From positions 13,751,172 through 13,815,171 of the forward strand of contig JAEMBT020000008.1 of the NCBI GenBank assembly GCA_018873245.2: a DNA stretch of 64,000 bases, given 5' to 3'. Under the pieces are notes generated by a model. It searched no databases. It worked only from the letters and a program-made list of their open reading frames with translations, and was not told the origin of the DNA. This document shows, piece after piece, positions 60,509 through 64,000 of this stretch. Positions within the stretch are counted from its first letter, which is position 1; every line of letters begins with the position of its first letter. This DNA is from Archegozetes longisetosus (lineage: Eukaryota; Arthropoda; Arachnida; Sarcoptiformes; Trhypochthoniidae). A program made the position numbers and the translations under genes.

Positions 60509-61277
60509 CAGAGGGTTGGCAACTCAATTCGTGAACAAATTGAAACAGTTGTAATTGTTTATACAATTAACACACACAAATTCTGATTATACTATTGAAT
60601 AACACATTTATATAAAAATATTTTAATATCAATTTATTAGTAAAAACAAAACAGAAACAGAGAAAACTGCTTATCAAACTGAAAGTTTTCAACTTTTTTA
60701 AACTTTACTCGTTCATTCACAAATTTAACAAAAAGGTTAAAGACATGAAAATTATGCAATTCTCATGTGCATATATCAAAGATTAATTATCACAATGAAA
60801 ATTGTCGACTAAACCAAAATCGTATAAGAAAGTTAAAAGAAAGGATGTCTTCGCTCAATAAAAAATTCTTCTTTGAAGTAGCGTTGTATTTCTTGTTCTC
60901 ATTTTGTGAGTAAATAAATTCACAGAAAATTTTTAAGTATTGAGAATATAAAATTAATAATTATGGAAAAATGTATGCTAAAATCTTCTGATTTTGTCTC
61001 AAAGTTTTGACTTAAATGTAATAATCTATAGACGACAATAAGGCGAAAGTTATTGCAAATTACCGTGAAAGTATGCATGATGTTAAAAAAGTTGAAAACT
61101 GTCTTTCAGTTTGATAAACAGTTTTCTCTGTTTCTGTTTTGTTTTTGCTAATAAATTGATATTAAAATATTTTAATATAAATGTGTTATTCAATAGTATA
61201 ATCAGAATTTGTGTGTTAATTATATAAACAATTAAAACTGTTTCAATTTGTTCACGAATTGAGTTGCCAACCCTCTG
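60509..61277. mobile_element. Tc1/mariner-type foldback MITE with long terminal inverted repeats
   Basis: The 769-bp element is flanked by TA on both sides (60507-60508 and 61278-61279). It begins CAGAGGGTTGGCAACTC and ends with the reverse complement. The inverted arms are 60509-60701 and 61083-61277. They differ by about five or six substitutions and two short indels, so they are about 96% alike. The 381-bp spacer has no transposase; its longest notable ORF is a 22-residue peptide at about 60846. The TA duplication and CAG start fit the Tc1/mariner superfamily. The two minus/plus ORFs at 61083-61298 and 61259-61510 are by-products of the arm or flank. Confidence 0.85.
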
Positions 61278-61279
61278 TA

Positions 61280-62235
61280 TTTTCAACTTTTGTCGCATTA
61301 CACAAGAATTTATTTGTATTTAGCTTAGATAAAATATCAATATTTTATGTACAGCTAAAAACTTATTATTCGATAGAAACCTTATTGATCACGAACTTAG
61401 CGATGCGTGAGGATGTATCCAACGGGTTATTCATAAAAGTACAAAAAGCGTATTCAGTATATATATTAATAACTGAGAATTATGTGACGAAACCTGTCCT
61501 AAAAGCATAAAAGCTACCTCTCCATCAGACTCATCCATCTTTATTACAGATTATTAAGTTTTAGGGTGTACTATTTAAAAAGTGGCTCAAATCTAAACTT
61601 AGCTAAAGTTATCGATTTATACGATGATGGCTTAATTGACAATTAAACAAAAGTTGACGTCAGGCACTGTGAAATTATGTTTATGAGTACAAACAGTTCT
61701 GGTCAACTGGTCAATCAGAAAGTCATTCTTTAGACTTTGTAAACACTTGATCAATTCAGATCTTATCGATTCACTCAATAAAACTATTATTGCAAATCCA
61801 AGTGTTATTAACGAGTTTAAAATTTTGGGAATTCTTATTGAAAAGGTAAATTTATAGGATTTATTTGGTGTATATGGCATATGAAGAATAATTTTGTTCT
61901 GAATTGAGCGTCAATATTCGGCGTAATCGGCATACACCGAATAAATGGCTCAGTACTTATACTTCATTTAATTATTGAAAAGCTTTTCCTTCAATCTATT
62001 TAATTGAAAGATACAATCATAGAGTTTGTTAAAATCAAGATTTCAGTACACAATTGGTATCTATAAGGTAGACAAGAGTAACTGTCATATAATGAAAAGA
62101 TGCAACTCGTAAAGATCTCATCCGCTTATTGCAAAGCCTCGTGCAGTAAGCCATTTAGTATTATTGCACTTATCTGTAATTAAATTATCACGTCGTAAAA
62201 ATTCTTCAATTCATTCAACTGTAATCCTGAATACA
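61280..62235. other. Intergenic DNA between the foldback MITE and the ENOPH1 pseudogene
   Basis: AT-rich sequence with nothing recognisable. The ORF at 61632-61880 (-) has a hydrophobic middle but no family match. Confidence 0.5.
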
Positions 62236-63199
62236 ATGACAGATAACAAGCGATCATCAGTTGGATCAATTGGTAGGAGTGATAGTGAAAGCCGTGAGAG
62301 AAAAGTGCGTGTATTCAAGCCTCAAGCGATATTATTAGATTTTGATGGAGCTGCCTCACCAGTCGATTGGGAAGAACAATGCATTTTGCCTTATGTTAAG
62401 CAAAATTTATCTAATTATTTGATACAAAATTGAACTAATCATCTCGTCATTCAATCAGTCAACAAATTAAGAAAATCGTTTGATCGCCACTTTGTGTTTG
62501 AAAATCTAGATTCACCTGTTATTAGCGAAGAAGATCCTGAAACTGATCCAACTGATGAAAATGTTAAAATAACAGTCGTTGACTTCATTAATTGGAAAAT
62601 AGATTGGAACAAGAGTACAAAAGAGAGTCTCAAACTACAGAGGTTAGTTTGGCTCGAAGGATATGATAAACTTAGGTTGAAAACCCCGTATGAAATACTA
62701 ATTTAATCTTTCTTTCAATTGACTCCAATTGATTCATGTTCTGAATATTTAGTATCTTTGAAGATGTACTGCCTGCTCTAAAAGGTTTTAAAGATAAAGG
62801 TTTAAAGGTTGCTATGTTTTCTTAAACAGAATCAACGCTTTGTCTGTCACAAACTGGTTGCTAACACTTCTGAAGTAGAATTGACGTCTGTATGTGATCG
62901 GCTCGAGCTTAAAAGTAATGATCAATTGGTTTTAATTAACTTTTACAGTATTTTTTGCAGAGACAAATATTCTTTATATAACAAATTATGACAAGGTATA
63001 TATTAAACTTTTTCGAAGATTATAATCTATTTGAAAGTTGACTTTTCTCATAACAGAAGCAAAGATCGCTCACCAGACAAGCCTTCAATGTTTGTTAACA
63101 ATACGCCCTAAAAACAAAAGAATCCGTCAATATTATTTAATCACTTTCAGTGCTATCCATTCTCCACAAAAAATCAATTTGATTGACAGACAACAATAA
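62236..63199 (+). pseudogene. Decayed enolase-phosphatase E1 (ENOPH1/MASA) copy with introns retained
   Basis: ENOPH1 is the HAD-family enzyme of the methionine salvage pathway that converts 2,3-diketo-5-methylthiopentyl-1-phosphate to acireductone. The reading begins MTDNKRSS and soon shows AILLDFDGAASPV, aligned with the LLDIEGTTTPI catalytic loop. Then come ILPYVKQNLSNYL, VVDFINWKIDWN, KSTKESLKLQRLVWLEGY, FEDVLPALKGFKDKGLKVAMF and, late, LLTIRPKNKRIRQYYLITF. Damage is clear. TGA at 62431-62433 sits where the family has Trp. TAA at 62823-62825 and a frameshift fall at the SSGS motif, which is lost. The catalytic-loop Thr is replaced. Two short intron-like gaps survive: 62688-62752 (65 nt, joining LKTP to IFEDVLP) and 62996-63056 (61 nt). 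A retrocopy would lack these, so this is a gene duplicate or the old gene itself. Confidence 0.82.
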
Positions 63200-64000
63200 A
63201 CTGAGTGTCTCAGAGTCTGATTTCTCAATTTCAACGCTAGAACTATTATGTTTTATATTGTTTATCTATATTTTCTCAAAATCTAACCAAATATTTTGGT
63301 TAAGATTAGATGAAATTTAGTTTAAAAAGTAAGGATAAATCAGTAATGAGTTACTACTGGCAATATTCTCAACTAAAATCTTTGTAAATAAGCTTAATAT
63401 AAATACAGTATGTTTCATAAACTTTGATACAAATTTAAGGTTTCATAACTCTACAAATAAATGAAGGAGTTTGAGGAAAAGTGTCTCATTTTAAAAATAA
63501 ACATTCAAAATTGTTTGCCTTAAGTCTTCATCAATTAATATCAAATATTTTCTGAATTATTGCAGTACAAAATTAAATGTTAAAGGTTTCTGTGGGATTC
63601 CTGTTATAACAACTTTTGATTGTCTTCATTAGTAATCACATTCCAAGTAAAGAATATAATAAATAATTACTGCAAAATACTCATTAAAGTCGAACGTTTA
63701 TTAATAAAATAAGTTCTGCAACAAGTATATTCTAATAACGAGTACTAGAGACAACTCGAATCGAGAGGGCATATTTAGTTAAATGTTAACTCTAAAACTA
63801 AATTCGTGTTCACAACTTTAGTAATATGTATCCAATCTTAATAAAAATTAAGTTAAAACACATTATAGTAAGAAGCCCATAGAAAAGTTTAGACATTTAA
63901 TTTTGTACTGCAGTAACTCAGAGAATATTTGAGGCAAGTTGATGAAAATTTAGGGCAAAATAATTTCGAATATTTATTTTTAAAATGATACACTTTTAAT
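63200..64000. other. Right-hand end of the window, nothing recognised
   Basis: AT-rich, with no ORF above 60 codons, no repeat array and no splice-framed coding segment. Confidence 0.6.

Noticed and set aside
62164..62235. In-frame extension upstream of MTDNKRSS
   Set aside because: It starts at a TTG, matches nothing in the ENOPH1 family and precedes the natural ATG.

Overview
The window is a stretch of an AT-rich animal nuclear genome. Genes are split by introns with GT-AG borders, most of them 55-260 nt and a few several kb long. Every recognisable gene is a metazoan family (FOXO, TRAPPC10, a globin-X/neuroglobin-like globin, CCPG1-like, ASNSD1-like, ENOPH1-like), and the tRNA-His is of eukaryotic type with A at position 73. 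I lean towards an arthropod, possibly a mite, from the compact introns and FOXO character, but the sequence does not prove this.

Layout. Positions 1-103 (+) hold the 3' end of an ASNSD1-like gene. It converges on a five-exon minus-strand gene (5932-838) that resembles the ER-phagy receptor CCPG1: N-terminal LIR, FIR-like motif, one membrane span and a long coiled coil. Across about 1 kb of shared upstream DNA, a four-exon leucine-rich-repeat gene (6943-9344, +) runs the other way. From 9.3 to 23.6 kb I find no convincing gene, only hAT-like and LTR-like remnants, microsatellites and one odd exon-like island. FOXO fills 38173-23622 (-) in four exons with a 12.2-kb first intron rich in minisatellites. 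A CT-rich block near 40 kb with a CRE is a candidate FOXO promoter. tRNA-His(GTG) lies at 42605-42534 (-), just beyond the 3' end of a seven-exon TRAPPC10 gene (46745-42874, -).

After a gene-poor 4.5 kb with a hAT-type MITE comes a five-exon globin gene (59520-51206, -) with a predicted N-myristoylation start and long repeat-bearing introns. The last 4 kb hold a Tc1/mariner-type foldback MITE (60509-61277) and a decayed ENOPH1 copy that still carries short introns.

There is no operon-like grouping. FOXO is the insulin/AKT-responsive transcription factor, TRAPPC10 acts in Golgi trafficking, and the CCPG1-like protein probably links ER to autophagy, but their proximity need not be functional. 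All exon borders were read by hand from splice consensus, phase and family alignment recalled from memory; no search or transcript data were available.
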